Shown here: piece by piece, positions 7,478 to 13,570 of the stretch
Layout of the letters: every line of letters begins with the position of its first letter
How positions within the stretch are numbered: the stretch's first letter is position 1
Made by a program: the position numbers and the translations under genes
The notes under the pieces: model-generated
The model's database searches: none
Told to the model about the DNA's origin: nothing
Seen by the model: only the letters and a program-made list of their open reading frames with translations
NCBI GenBank assembly: GCA_050701695.1
Contig: JBOGDE010000104.1
Location: 1 to 16,118 of the forward strand
Direction of reading: 5' to 3'
From: WHSM01 sp050701695
GTDB lineage: Bacteria; Actinomycetota; Actinomycetes; Mycobacteriales; Micromonosporaceae
DNA length: 16,118 nucleotides

Positions 7478-8644
7478 TCAGAGGGTCCGCGAGATCAGTT
7501 CCTTCATGATTTCGTTGGCGCCGCCGTAGATCCGCTGTACCCGGCTGTCGACGAACATCTGGGCGATCGGGTACTCCAACATGTAGCCGTACCCACCGAA
7601 GAGCTGGACGCACCGGTCGACCACCTCGTTCTGCCGGTCGGTGAGCCAGTACTTCGCCATCGCCGCGGTCGTGACGTCCAGTTCGCCCTTGATGTGACGC
7701 ACGATGCAGTCGTCCAGAAATGCCCGGCTCACTCTGGCCAGCGTGGCACATTCGGCCAGCTCGAACCGGGTGTTCTGCAACGCGAACAGCGGCTTGCCGA
7801 ACGCGTGCCGCTCCTTGGTGTACGCCAGCGTCTGCGCCACCGCCGCCTCCATCACCGACACCGCGGTGATCGCGATCAGCAGCCGTTCCTGGGGCAGCTG
7901 CTGCATCAGCTGGATGAAGCCACCGCCCTCGGCCGGGCCGAGCAGGTTCGCGGTCGGCACCCGCAGCTCGTCGAAGGACAGCTCGGCGGTGTCGTTCGCC
8001 TTCAGCCCCGCCTTCTGCAGGATCCGGCCCCGCTGAAATCCGGGCGGGTCGCCGGCGACGTCGGCGACGATCAGCGACACCCCGGCGGCACCCTGCGTCG
8101 GGTCGGTCTTCGCCGCGATGATGATCAGGTCGGCGATCGCGCCGTGGGTGATGAACGTCTTGGCGCCGGAGATGACGTACTCGTCACCGTCCTTGACCGC
8201 TTTCGTGGTGATCGCCTGCAGGTCGGAGCCGGTGCCGGGCTCGGTCATCGCGATCGCGCCCACCCGCTCGCCGCTGGCCAGCTTCGGCAGCCACGCCCGC
8301 TTCTGCTCCTCGGTGCCGTATGCCAGCAGGTAGTGCGCCACGATCCCGGAGTGCACCGAGATCGCCATCGACGACTCCATCGCCTGCACCTGGGCCTCGA
8401 TCACCGCCGCCTCGTGGGCGAAGGTGCCGCCACCGCCGCCGTACTCGGTGGGGATCGACACGCACAGCAGCCCCAGCTCACCGGCCTTGCGGTAGATGTC
8501 ACGGTCCGGGTGGCCCTGCGCGGCGTACTTCTCGTACTGCGGCGTGACCTCCTTGGAGAAGAAGGTGTACGCCAGCTCGCGTACCGCCTCCACCTCGTCG
8601 TCCGACCACGGCGGGCGCACCGGTGTGGCCCCAGCTTCTCCCAT
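7478..8644 (-). CDS. Acyl-CoA dehydrogenase (LCAD/isovaleryl-type active site)
   Basis: This 388-residue FAD enzyme introduces the alpha,beta double bond in acyl-CoA, the first step of beta-oxidation. The three acyl-CoA dehydrogenase regions are present: N-terminal helical (13-125), middle beta (AMTEPGTGSD at 132-141) and C-terminal helical (240-388). The medium-chain enzymes' catalytic Glu position (IYEGT) is Gly here (IYGGANEIM, 372-380). Glu253 in LPQERLLIA matches the alternative base of long-chain and isovaleryl-CoA dehydrogenases, a group that accepts branched chains. GGAGG lies 7 nt before the ATG. It is the first gene of the operon and divergent from the tandem-TetR gene. Chain-length preference is inferred, not shown. 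Confidence 0.93.
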   Translation of the reverse strand: MGEAGATPVRPPWSDDEVEAVRELAYTFFSKEVTPQYEKYAAQGHPDRDIYRKAGELGLLCVSIPTEYGGGGGTFAHEAAVIEAQVQAMESSMAISVHSGIVAHYLLAYGTEEQKRAWLPKLASGERVGAIAMTEPGTGSDLQAITTKAVKDGDEYVISGAKTFITHGAIADLIIIAAKTDPTQGAAGVSLIVADVAGDPPGFQRGRILQKAGLKANDTAELSFDELRVPTANLLGPAEGGGFIQLMQQLPQERLLIAITAVSVMEAAVAQTLAYTKERHAFGKPLFALQNTRFELAECATLARVSRAFLDDCIVRHIKGELDVTTAAMAKYWLTDRQNEVVDRCVQLFGGYGYMLEYPIAQMFVDSRVQRIYGGANEIMKELISRTL

Positions 8645-8698
8645 GACCTGACCTCCACTCGGGCTTCACAGGTATCCGGGCTTGAGCTAATTTCGATT

Positions 8699-8729
8699 AA
8701 CATAACTGGCCAGTAGGGTGCGCTGTCAA
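8699..8729 (-). promoter_or_regulatory. Candidate promoter of the beta-oxidation operon
   Basis: Read on the minus strand, a perfect -35 hexamer TTGACA (8729-8724) is followed after 19 nt by TATGTT (8704-8699) as -10, within an AT-rich island that is rare in this window. The predicted 5-prime leader is about 45-50 nt and ends in the GGAGG of the acyl-CoA dehydrogenase. The 19-nt spacer is slightly long. Confidence 0.55.
8705..8714. promoter_or_regulatory. Palindromic candidate operator in the -35/-10 spacer
   Basis: ACTGGCCAGT is a perfect 10-bp palindrome lying next to the proposed -10 inside the spacer of the operon promoter. A repressor bound here would block RNA polymerase. The divergent TetR-type regulator is the obvious candidate ligand-controlled repressor. 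A second, looser dyad (TAAT, TTCG, ATTA at 8688-8699) partly overlaps the -10. Confidence 0.45.
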
Positions 8730-8761
8730 CGGCATCCGGGCCGGGTATGGGACGCTAGGCC

Positions 8762-8781
8762 GGTTTCACTTGTGAGATACC
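8762..8781. promoter_or_regulatory. Imperfect palindrome upstream of the tandem-TetR gene
   Basis: The 20-bp stretch contains the core dyad TCAC-TT-GTGA (8766-8775), flanked by GGT and ACC. It is 55-75 bp upstream of the regulator start and could be an autoregulatory operator or part of an extended asymmetric operator with 8705-8714. No clear promoter for the regulator is visible. Confidence 0.3.
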
Positions 8782-8835
8782 TCGCAGGCCGGCGACAGAT
8801 CGGGGCACGGCGTCGGGGCCGAGCAGGAGGTGAGC

Positions 8836-10053
8836 GTGACCCAGGTGGAGCAGACACCGCCGCTGAAGCGGCGGCGGGACCGCCGGGCACAGCTCGCCCA
8901 GCTCGCCGCCGAGCTGTTCCGCCGGCACGGCTACCACGCGGTCGGGATCGCCGACATCGCCTCGGCCGCCGGCATCACCGGGCCGGCGGTCTACCGGCAC
9001 TACAGCAACAAGCAGGCGATCCTCGCCGAGGTGCTGCTCAGCGGTGTGGACTGCCTCGCCCAGACCGTCGCCGGAATCATGGACCAGCCGGGCGATCCCG
9101 CGCGGCGACTCGACGCGGCCACCGAGGCCCTCGCCAGGCTGGCGGTCGACCGGCGCGACGCGGTGGCGCTGTGGCGCTGGCTGGGGCGCCACCTCGACTC
9201 CGAACAGCAGGCGGAGGTACGCCGGCGCGGTGAGATCCCGATGACCCAGCTGATCGCCGAGCTGCGCGGGCGGCGTACCGAGCTGTCCGAGCCGGACGCC
9301 GCAGTGCTGTGTCACGCCGCGATGGCGGTCTTCGGCAGCCCCGCGGACTACACCGTGACGCTGGGCAAGGCCCGGCACATCGGGCTGCTCCGGGCGGCGG
9401 CCCGCGGCGTGCTGGCCAGCGACGTGGTGCCCGCGGCGGACCCAATCGGCGCCCCCGCTCCATCCGGCGAGGCCCGCGGGCCGGTGGCGGCGAGCCGGCG
9501 CGAGCAACTGCTGACCGTGGCGACCCGGCTGTTCCGCAAGCACGGCTACCACGCGGTGACACTGGAAGACATCGGCACCGCGGCGGGGATCGCCGGACCC
9601 TCGATCTACCGGCACTTCGACAGCAAGGCCGACCTGTTGCTGGCCGCCGGCAGCCGGATGGCCGACCGCCTGGTGTACGACGCGAGCCGAGCCACCGCCG
9701 GTGCCGCCAGCGCCACCGACGCCCTCGACCGGCTGGTCGACTCGTACGCGGAGACGATGCTGGACCACCGCGACATGATCGCGGTCTACCTGAACGAGCT
9801 GAGCGGGCTGTCCCAGGACCAGCGCACCGCGCTGCGCCGGCCGCAGCGGGCGTACATCGGCGAGTGGGTACGGCTGCTGACCACCGCGCACCCGGCGCTC
9901 GGCACCGCAGAGGCCCGAGTGGTGGTGCATGCCGGGCTCACCGTCGCCAACGACCTGGCGCGGACCGGCCGGATGCGGCACCGGCCCGAGCTGCGGGCCG
10001 AGATCGCGGGCCTGATGCGGGTGGTGATCCGGGCGACCACCGCCCCGGCGTGA
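8836..10053 (+). CDS. Tandem TetR-family regulator (two TetR modules in one chain)
   Basis: This 405-residue protein has two complete TetR-type units. The first DNA-binding domain is at about residues 13-65 (LFRRHGYHAVGIADIASAAG, ITGPAVYRHYSNK). The second is at about 218-270 (LFRKHGYHAVTLEDIGTAAG, IAGPSIYRHFDSK). Each is followed by a helical ligand-binding-like segment. The helix-turn-helix halves are so alike that an internal duplication is evident. Mycobacterial Mce3R is a known repressor of this double-TetR layout and length, linked to lipid metabolism. The GTG at 8836 is chosen because AGGAGG (8825-8830) lies 5 nt upstream; an in-frame GTG at 8830 overlaps that site. Its divergent position suggests that it controls the beta-oxidation operon, perhaps sensing an acyl-CoA. 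The ligand is unknown. Confidence 0.9.
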   Translation: MTQVEQTPPLKRRRDRRAQLAQLAAELFRRHGYHAVGIADIASAAGITGPAVYRHYSNKQAILAEVLLSGVDCLAQTVAGIMDQPGDPARRLDAATEALARLAVDRRDAVALWRWLGRHLDSEQQAEVRRRGEIPMTQLIAELRGRRTELSEPDAAVLCHAAMAVFGSPADYTVTLGKARHIGLLRAAARGVLASDVVPAADPIGAPAPSGEARGPVAASRREQLLTVATRLFRKHGYHAVTLEDIGTAAGIAGPSIYRHFDSKADLLLAAGSRMADRLVYDASRATAGAASATDALDRLVDSYAETMLDHRDMIAVYLNELSGLSQDQRTALRRPQRAYIGEWVRLLTTAHPALGTAEARVVVHAGLTVANDLARTGRMRHRPELRAEIAGLMRVVIRATTAPA

Positions 10054-10066
10054 CGGCGCCGCCGTC
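10052..10066. terminator. Small hairpin after the tandem-TetR gene
   Basis: GACGGC (10052-10057) pairs with GCCGTC (10061-10066) around a 3-nt loop, starting within the stop codon. It is short and lacks a T-tract, so it is a weak terminator candidate between two convergent genes. Confidence 0.3.
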
Positions 10067-10101
10067 GTGTGGTGGCACCGTCCGCCGACTGGGGCGGTGG
10101 T

Positions 10102-10145
10102 CGCTTACCGGCTGGGGAAGAGACGTTTACCGGCTCAGGAAGAGA
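10102..10145. repeat. 22-bp tandem duplication across the stop of the zinc-ribbon gene
   Basis: Units 10102-10123 and 10124-10145 match at 19 of 22 positions. The right unit contains the last codons and TGA stop of the minus-strand gene. The left unit lies just downstream and has CCA in place of that TGA. Confidence 0.85.
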
Positions 10146-10380
10146 ACAGCATCCGGCCGAAGCCGCGCTTGTGGTGGCCACGCCCGTGGTGGCCCCAGCC
10201 CGGCGCACCGTACGCCGGTGGCGGTGCGGACGGCGGGTAACCGCCACCGCCCTCGAGCTGGTTGAGGCGCTCCAGCTCGCCGTAATCGAGGAAGATCCCC
10301 CGACAGCTGTCGCACTGTTCGATGTGGACACCGCTGCGGTCGTAGGTACGCATCGTGCCGCGGCACTTCGGACACTGCAT
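10135..10380 (-). CDS. Small zinc-ribbon protein (zf-TFIIB type)
   Basis: This 81-residue protein has a four-Cys zinc ribbon at residues 3-26: CPKC (Cys3, Cys6) and CDSC (Cys23, Cys26), with GVHIEQCDSCRGIFLDYGEL characteristic of the zf-TFIIB family. The second half is Gly/Pro/His-rich (APPPAYGAPGWGHHGRGHHK) and probably disordered. The ATG at 10380 is preferred because GGAGGGG ends 9 nt upstream; a TTG at 10389 directly abuts that site. Small proteins of this family are widespread in actinobacteria, but their function is not established. It is convergent with the TetR gene. Confidence 0.85.
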   Translation of the reverse strand: MQCPKCRGTMRTYDRSGVHIEQCDSCRGIFLDYGELERLNQLEGGGGYPPSAPPPAYGAPGWGHHGRGHHKRGFGRMLFSS

Positions 10381-10411
10381 CGTGGCCAACCCCTCCGATC
10401 GTGAGCCTCTA

Positions 10412-10457
10412 GGTTACGTCGACAGAGCTCGTCAGGTTACGTCGACAGGGCTCGTCA
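10412..10457. repeat. 23-bp tandem duplication across the stop of the APH-like gene
   Basis: Units 10412-10434 and 10435-10457 match at 22 of 23 positions. The right unit encodes the last residues of the minus-strand kinase gene (SPVDVT), and the left unit starts, on that strand, with its TGA stop. Without the duplication the frame would end at a TAG at the same codon position. Confidence 0.9.
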
Positions 10458-11370
10458 CGGCCCCGGACTCGGCGGCGATCCGGCGGCAGCTGTCGAGCAC
10501 CGATCGCTCCACCTCGTCGAGCCCGCGCCGCTGCCGTACCGCGGCGACCACCGCGAGGGCGCCGATCTGGACGGTGAGCGCCCGCGCCACCGCGTCGAGC
10601 GTCGCGTCCCACGGGTCGCCGTGGCGCGGCAACGCCGGCCCGCCATCCGCCCGGTAGCTGTCCACGAACCTGCGCCAGGCCGGGGCCGGCATCAGGCCGG
10701 TGGCGTACCAGGCGGCGGGCCTCGCCAGGTCCCAGACCGGATCGCCGCCGCCCAGGTCGTCCACGTCGACGAGCCGCCAGCCCGATGCGGCCACCTGCAC
10801 CAGTTGGCCGAGATGCCAGTCACCGTGCACCAACCCGTACGGCCGCCCGGCCGGCGCCGGCGCCTCGCCCCGTACCCACCCGGGCAGGGACCGGTACGCC
10901 GCCCGCACCGTGCCCGCCTCCGGTACGTCGCCGGCGTACCGGTCGAGCCGGGTGAGAGCGCGGGTCAGCCGCGCCGGCGCGCCGTGAGGTGGCGTACCCG
11001 CGGGCACGGGGGCGGTGTGCAGGCCGGCCAGCAGCCGCGCGGCGGCTTCCCAGGGGGCGGCGGCGGGATCGTCCGGGTCGACCGGCTGACCCGCCGGCCA
11101 CACCGTCACCACCCGGTCGGCGACCTCGCCGGTGAGGGCCCCGTCCGGCAGCGGCAGCGGCGCCAGCAGCAGCTCGGGCGAGGCGACCGCGACCCGCAGC
11201 CGCCGGGCGAGCAGCCCGGGATCGGTCCCGTCGGGGTGTGCCTTGACCACCACCCGGCCCACCCCCACCACGAGACCGTCGGGGCGCTGCGAGAGCGGGA
11301 CGGGAGCGCCGGCGCCGTACCGGCTCCCCAGGGCGGCGAGCCCCCGCCACAGCTCCGCGTCGGCGCCCAT
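10432..11370 (-). CDS. Aminoglycoside phosphotransferase (APH)-family kinase
   Basis: This protein of about 312 residues has the APH/choline-kinase fold. Visible elements are a probable ATP-contacting Lys43 (VVVKAH), the catalytic loop HGDWHLGQ (182-189, Asp184) and the metal-binding VDVDDLGGGDPVWDL (201-215, probably Asp202). Members phosphorylate small molecules such as aminoglycosides, homoserine, choline or sugars; the substrate cannot be told from sequence, and resistance should not be assumed. The start is uncertain. The ATG at 11370 has only a weak GGTGAG directly upstream, and an in-frame GTG at 11409 has no Shine-Dalgarno site but could be leaderless. It is the reverse-strand neighbour of the small acidic ORF, with 113 bp between their starts. 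Confidence 0.82.
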   Translation of the reverse strand: MGADAELWRGLAALGSRYGAGAPVPLSQRPDGLVVGVGRVVVKAHPDGTDPGLLARRLRVAVASPELLLAPLPLPDGALTGEVADRVVTVWPAGQPVDPDDPAAAPWEAAARLLAGLHTAPVPAGTPPHGAPARLTRALTRLDRYAGDVPEAGTVRAAYRSLPGWVRGEAPAPAGRPYGLVHGDWHLGQLVQVAASGWRLVDVDDLGGGDPVWDLARPAAWYATGLMPAPAWRRFVDSYRADGGPALPRHGDPWDATLDAVARALTVQIGALAVVAAVRQRRGLDEVERSVLDSCRRIAAESGAVTSPVDVT

Positions 11371-11483
11371 CTCACCAGTCAAACACGCGCCCCAGCTCCG
11401 GTACGTCACCGGGCGCCGACAGTTAGCAAGCTTGAAACATCGGCGATCTCCGGGGGAAATGTCCGCCTGAGAGAGTCAGCACC

Positions 11484-11621
11484 ATGGTCGGGGTGAATCC
11501 GCTGGTGGACGAGTTCGTCGAGGACCTCTGGTACGACGAGCAGTCCCCCGCTGCCGAGGAGCCACCCACCGAGCCCGGCGACGAGCCCCACCGCGCGGAG
11601 CCGGTGCCCAGTTTCCTGTGA
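11484..11621 (+). CDS. Small acidic hypothetical protein (45 aa)
   Basis: The ORF begins MVGVNPLVDEFVEDLWYDEQ and continues as a Pro/Glu-rich tail ending VPSFL. It is strongly acidic (about 13 Asp/Glu against one Arg). Third codon positions are mostly G or C, as in its neighbours. A weak site, GAGAGA, lies about 8 nt upstream of the ATG. Its stop is 12 bp from the convergent hydrolase stop. I do not recognise it. The hydrophobic/acidic N-terminal half could form a short amphipathic helix. It may be a real small gene, but evidence is only the frame, composition and position. Confidence 0.5.
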   Translation: MVGVNPLVDEFVEDLWYDEQSPAAEEPPTEPGDEPHRAEPVPSFL

Positions 11622-11636
11622 GGCGCCCGCGCGTCA
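11619..11636. terminator. Symmetric stem spanning two convergent stop codons
   Basis: TGA-G-GCGC pairs with GCGC-G-TCA with one internal mismatch. The outer triplets are the stops of the small acidic ORF (plus strand) and of the hydrolase (minus strand). Such a shared stem could serve as a compact bidirectional terminator, but it is short. Confidence 0.3.
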
Positions 11637-12464
11637 GGTGCGTTCCTTGAGCCAGCGGAGCAGGTCGTCGAGCACCGCGTCCTGCTCGGGCTCGTTCATC
11701 ACCTCGTGGTAGAGCCCGGCGTACGTGCGGTAGGTCAGGTCCTCGGACGCCGCGTGCTCGGCGACGTACCGCGCGCCCGCCGGCTCGACCAACTTGTCCT
11801 CCGTACCCTGCAGGATCAGCAGTGGCAGCCGCAGCCGCGGGATCCGCTCGGCGAAGCCGTCCATGGTGGCCAGCAGCTCCGCGCCGGTACGCGCCGGGAC
11901 CTTCCCGCGGTAGTTGAGCGGGTCCTCCTCGTACGCCTTGACCACCGCCGGGTCACGGCTGACCCACGAGGAATCCAGCTGGGTCACCCCCAGGTTCGGT
12001 GCCACCGCGGACAGCAGCCGGGCCGCCGCCCGCTGCAGCTTCGACGCCGCGGAGGACTGCACCAGCGGCGCGGAGAGCACCAGACCGGTCAGCCGGGACG
12101 GGTTGCCGGTGGCGTACTGCAGCGCGATCATCCCGCCCATGCTGTGCCCCAGCAGGAACACCGGCAGCTCCGGGTGCCGCTCGGCGACCAGCGCGATCAG
12201 GGTGTCCAGGTCGGCCACCACCTCGGCCACCCGGTTCAGGTTGGAGCGTGGCCCCTCGGAGCGGCCGTGGCCGCGGTGGTCCACGGCGTACACCGCGTAG
12301 CCGCCGCCGGTGAGCCGGTCGGCGACGTGGCCGTACCGGCCGCTGTGCTCGGCGAGGCCATGGCAGATCACCACCACGCCGCCGGGGTCGGTCTCCGGCA
12401 GCCAGGCCTGCCAGTAGACGCGGCCGCCGGCCGTACCGGTGAAATGGTCTTCGACGTGGCTCAT
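11634..12464 (-). CDS. Alpha/beta hydrolase, monoacylglycerol lipase-like
   Basis: This 276-residue serine hydrolase has a clear catalytic triad: Ser108 in GHSMGG, Asp223 in GTEDKLVEP, and His253 in GLYHEVMNE. The oxyanion-hole HGLAEHSGRY (35-44) and DHRGHGRSEGPR are typical of monoacylglycerol lipases, and the spacing closely matches the mycobacterial enzyme Rv0183. It would hydrolyse monoacylglycerols to glycerol and fatty acid. A lysophospholipase role is the main alternative. No signal peptide is seen. The ATG at 12464 has GGAGG 4 nt upstream and lies 31 bp after the gpsA stop, so it is probably the third gene of a plsB-gpsA-lipase operon; the open frame up to 12548 runs into gpsA and lacks support. 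Confidence 0.9.
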   Translation of the reverse strand: MSHVEDHFTGTAGGRVYWQAWLPETDPGGVVVICHGLAEHSGRYGHVADRLTGGGYAVYAVDHRGHGRSEGPRSNLNRVAEVVADLDTLIALVAERHPELPVFLLGHSMGGMIALQYATGNPSRLTGLVLSAPLVQSSAASKLQRAAARLLSAVAPNLGVTQLDSSWVSRDPAVVKAYEEDPLNYRGKVPARTGAELLATMDGFAERIPRLRLPLLILQGTEDKLVEPAGARYVAEHAASEDLTYRTYAGLYHEVMNEPEQDAVLDDLLRWLKERT

Positions 12465-12495
12465 GGCACCTCCGTGGTCGCTGGCGACAGGGCGG

Positions 12496-13512
12496 TCACC
12501 AGGCGTCTCCGTGCACCTCGTGGCCGGGTGCCTGGCGGAGCAGCCCACGGTACGCGTCGGCGGCCGGCTGGCCGTGGTTGATCACCGCGTCCACCTCCCG
12601 CGCGATCAACATGTCGACGCCCTTCTCGGCGGCCAGCTTCATCACCGTGCCGGCGGACTTGACGCCCTCGGCCACCTGGTTCAGCTCGGCGGCGATCTGG
12701 TCGAGGGTCTTGCCCTGCGCCAGCCCGACGCCGACCCGGCGGTTGCGGCTGTGCGGGCTGGTGCAGGTGGCGATCAGGTCGCCGAGCCCGGCGAGCCCGA
12801 TGAACGTCTCCGGCGCGCCGCCCATCGCCACCCCGAGCCGACTCAGCTCGCGCAGCGCCCGGGTGATCACCATCGCCCGGGTGTTGTCGCCGGCGCCCAG
12901 GCCGTCGCCGAAGCCGACCGCGATCGCGAAGATGTTCTTCAGCGCCCCGGCGATCTCCACCCCGATCACGTCGGTGGTGGTGTAGACCCGGAACCGGGTG
13001 GTACGGAACAGGTCCTGCAGCAGCTCCGCCGACCGGTGTTCGGGCATCGCGATGGTGGCCGCGGCAGCGTATCCCTGGACCACCTCGCGCGCGATGTTCG
13101 GGCCGGCGAGCACCCCTGCCGGGTGGCCGGGCAGCACCTCGGCGACGATCTCGGTCATCCGCTTGCGGCTGCCCTGCTCCAGCCCCTTGACCAGCGTCAC
13201 CACCGGCACCCAGGGGCGTACGTGCTCGGCGATCTGCTCGGCGACGCCGCGGAAGGACTGCGACGGCACCCCCATCACCAGGACGTCCGCGCCGGTCACC
13301 GCCTCGGCCAGGTCGGCGGTGGCGCGCAGGCCCGGGGACAGCGGCAGATCGGGCAGGTAGCGGGAGTTCTGGTGCCGCTCGTTGATGTCGGCCACGGTCT
13401 GCTCTGAGCGCGCCCACAGCACGGTGGAGGTGTTCCGCGCCGCGATCGAGGCGACCGTGGTCCCCCAGGAACCGCCACCGATCACCGCGACACTGGGCCG
13501 TCTGCTCTTCAT
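12496..13512 (-). CDS. gpsA: NAD(P)H-dependent glycerol-3-phosphate dehydrogenase
   Basis: This 338-residue enzyme reduces dihydroxyacetone phosphate to sn-glycerol-3-phosphate for phospholipid synthesis. The N-terminal Rossmann motif is GGGSWG (12-17). Lys109 (TLVKGLE) and Lys192 (AGALKNIFAIAVG) match the conserved active-site lysines. GDNTRAMVITRALRE and GLAGLGDLIATC are strong family signatures. The start at 13512 has GGAGGGG 8 nt upstream; an in-frame GTG at 13551 lacks a ribosome-binding site and lies inside a repeat. It sits 51 bp after plsB, the acyltransferase that uses its product, so the two steps are co-encoded. Confidence 0.96.
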   Translation of the reverse strand: MKSRRPSVAVIGGGSWGTTVASIAARNTSTVLWARSEQTVADINERHQNSRYLPDLPLSPGLRATADLAEAVTGADVLVMGVPSQSFRGVAEQIAEHVRPWVPVVTLVKGLEQGSRKRMTEIVAEVLPGHPAGVLAGPNIAREVVQGYAAAATIAMPEHRSAELLQDLFRTTRFRVYTTTDVIGVEIAGALKNIFAIAVGFGDGLGAGDNTRAMVITRALRELSRLGVAMGGAPETFIGLAGLGDLIATCTSPHSRNRRVGVGLAQGKTLDQIAAELNQVAEGVKSAGTVMKLAAEKGVDMLIAREVDAVINHGQPAADAYRGLLRQAPGHEVHGDAW

Positions 13513-13542
13513 CTGCTCATCCCCTCCGGGCCGATTCTCCAC

Positions 13543-13570
13543 TGTGGTCACGACAGCTTGTGGTCACGAC
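13543..13570. repeat. Duplicated 12-mer across the plsB stop
   Basis: TGTGGTCACGAC occurs at 13543-13554 and again at 13559-13570 (16-bp period). The right copy contains the plsB stop codon (13564-13566). The left copy lies in the plsB-gpsA gap and contains the unlikely GTG start of gpsA at 13551. Confidence 0.85.

Noticed and set aside
11406..11591. 61-codon minus-strand frame opposite the small acidic ORF
   Set aside because: No ribosome-binding site, and it overlaps the intergenic region; it looks like the shadow of the plus-strand ORF.
12461..13417. Second long minus-strand frame within gpsA
   Set aside because: The +1 frame shadow of gpsA; sequence is low-complexity Arg/Gly/Ala with no motif.
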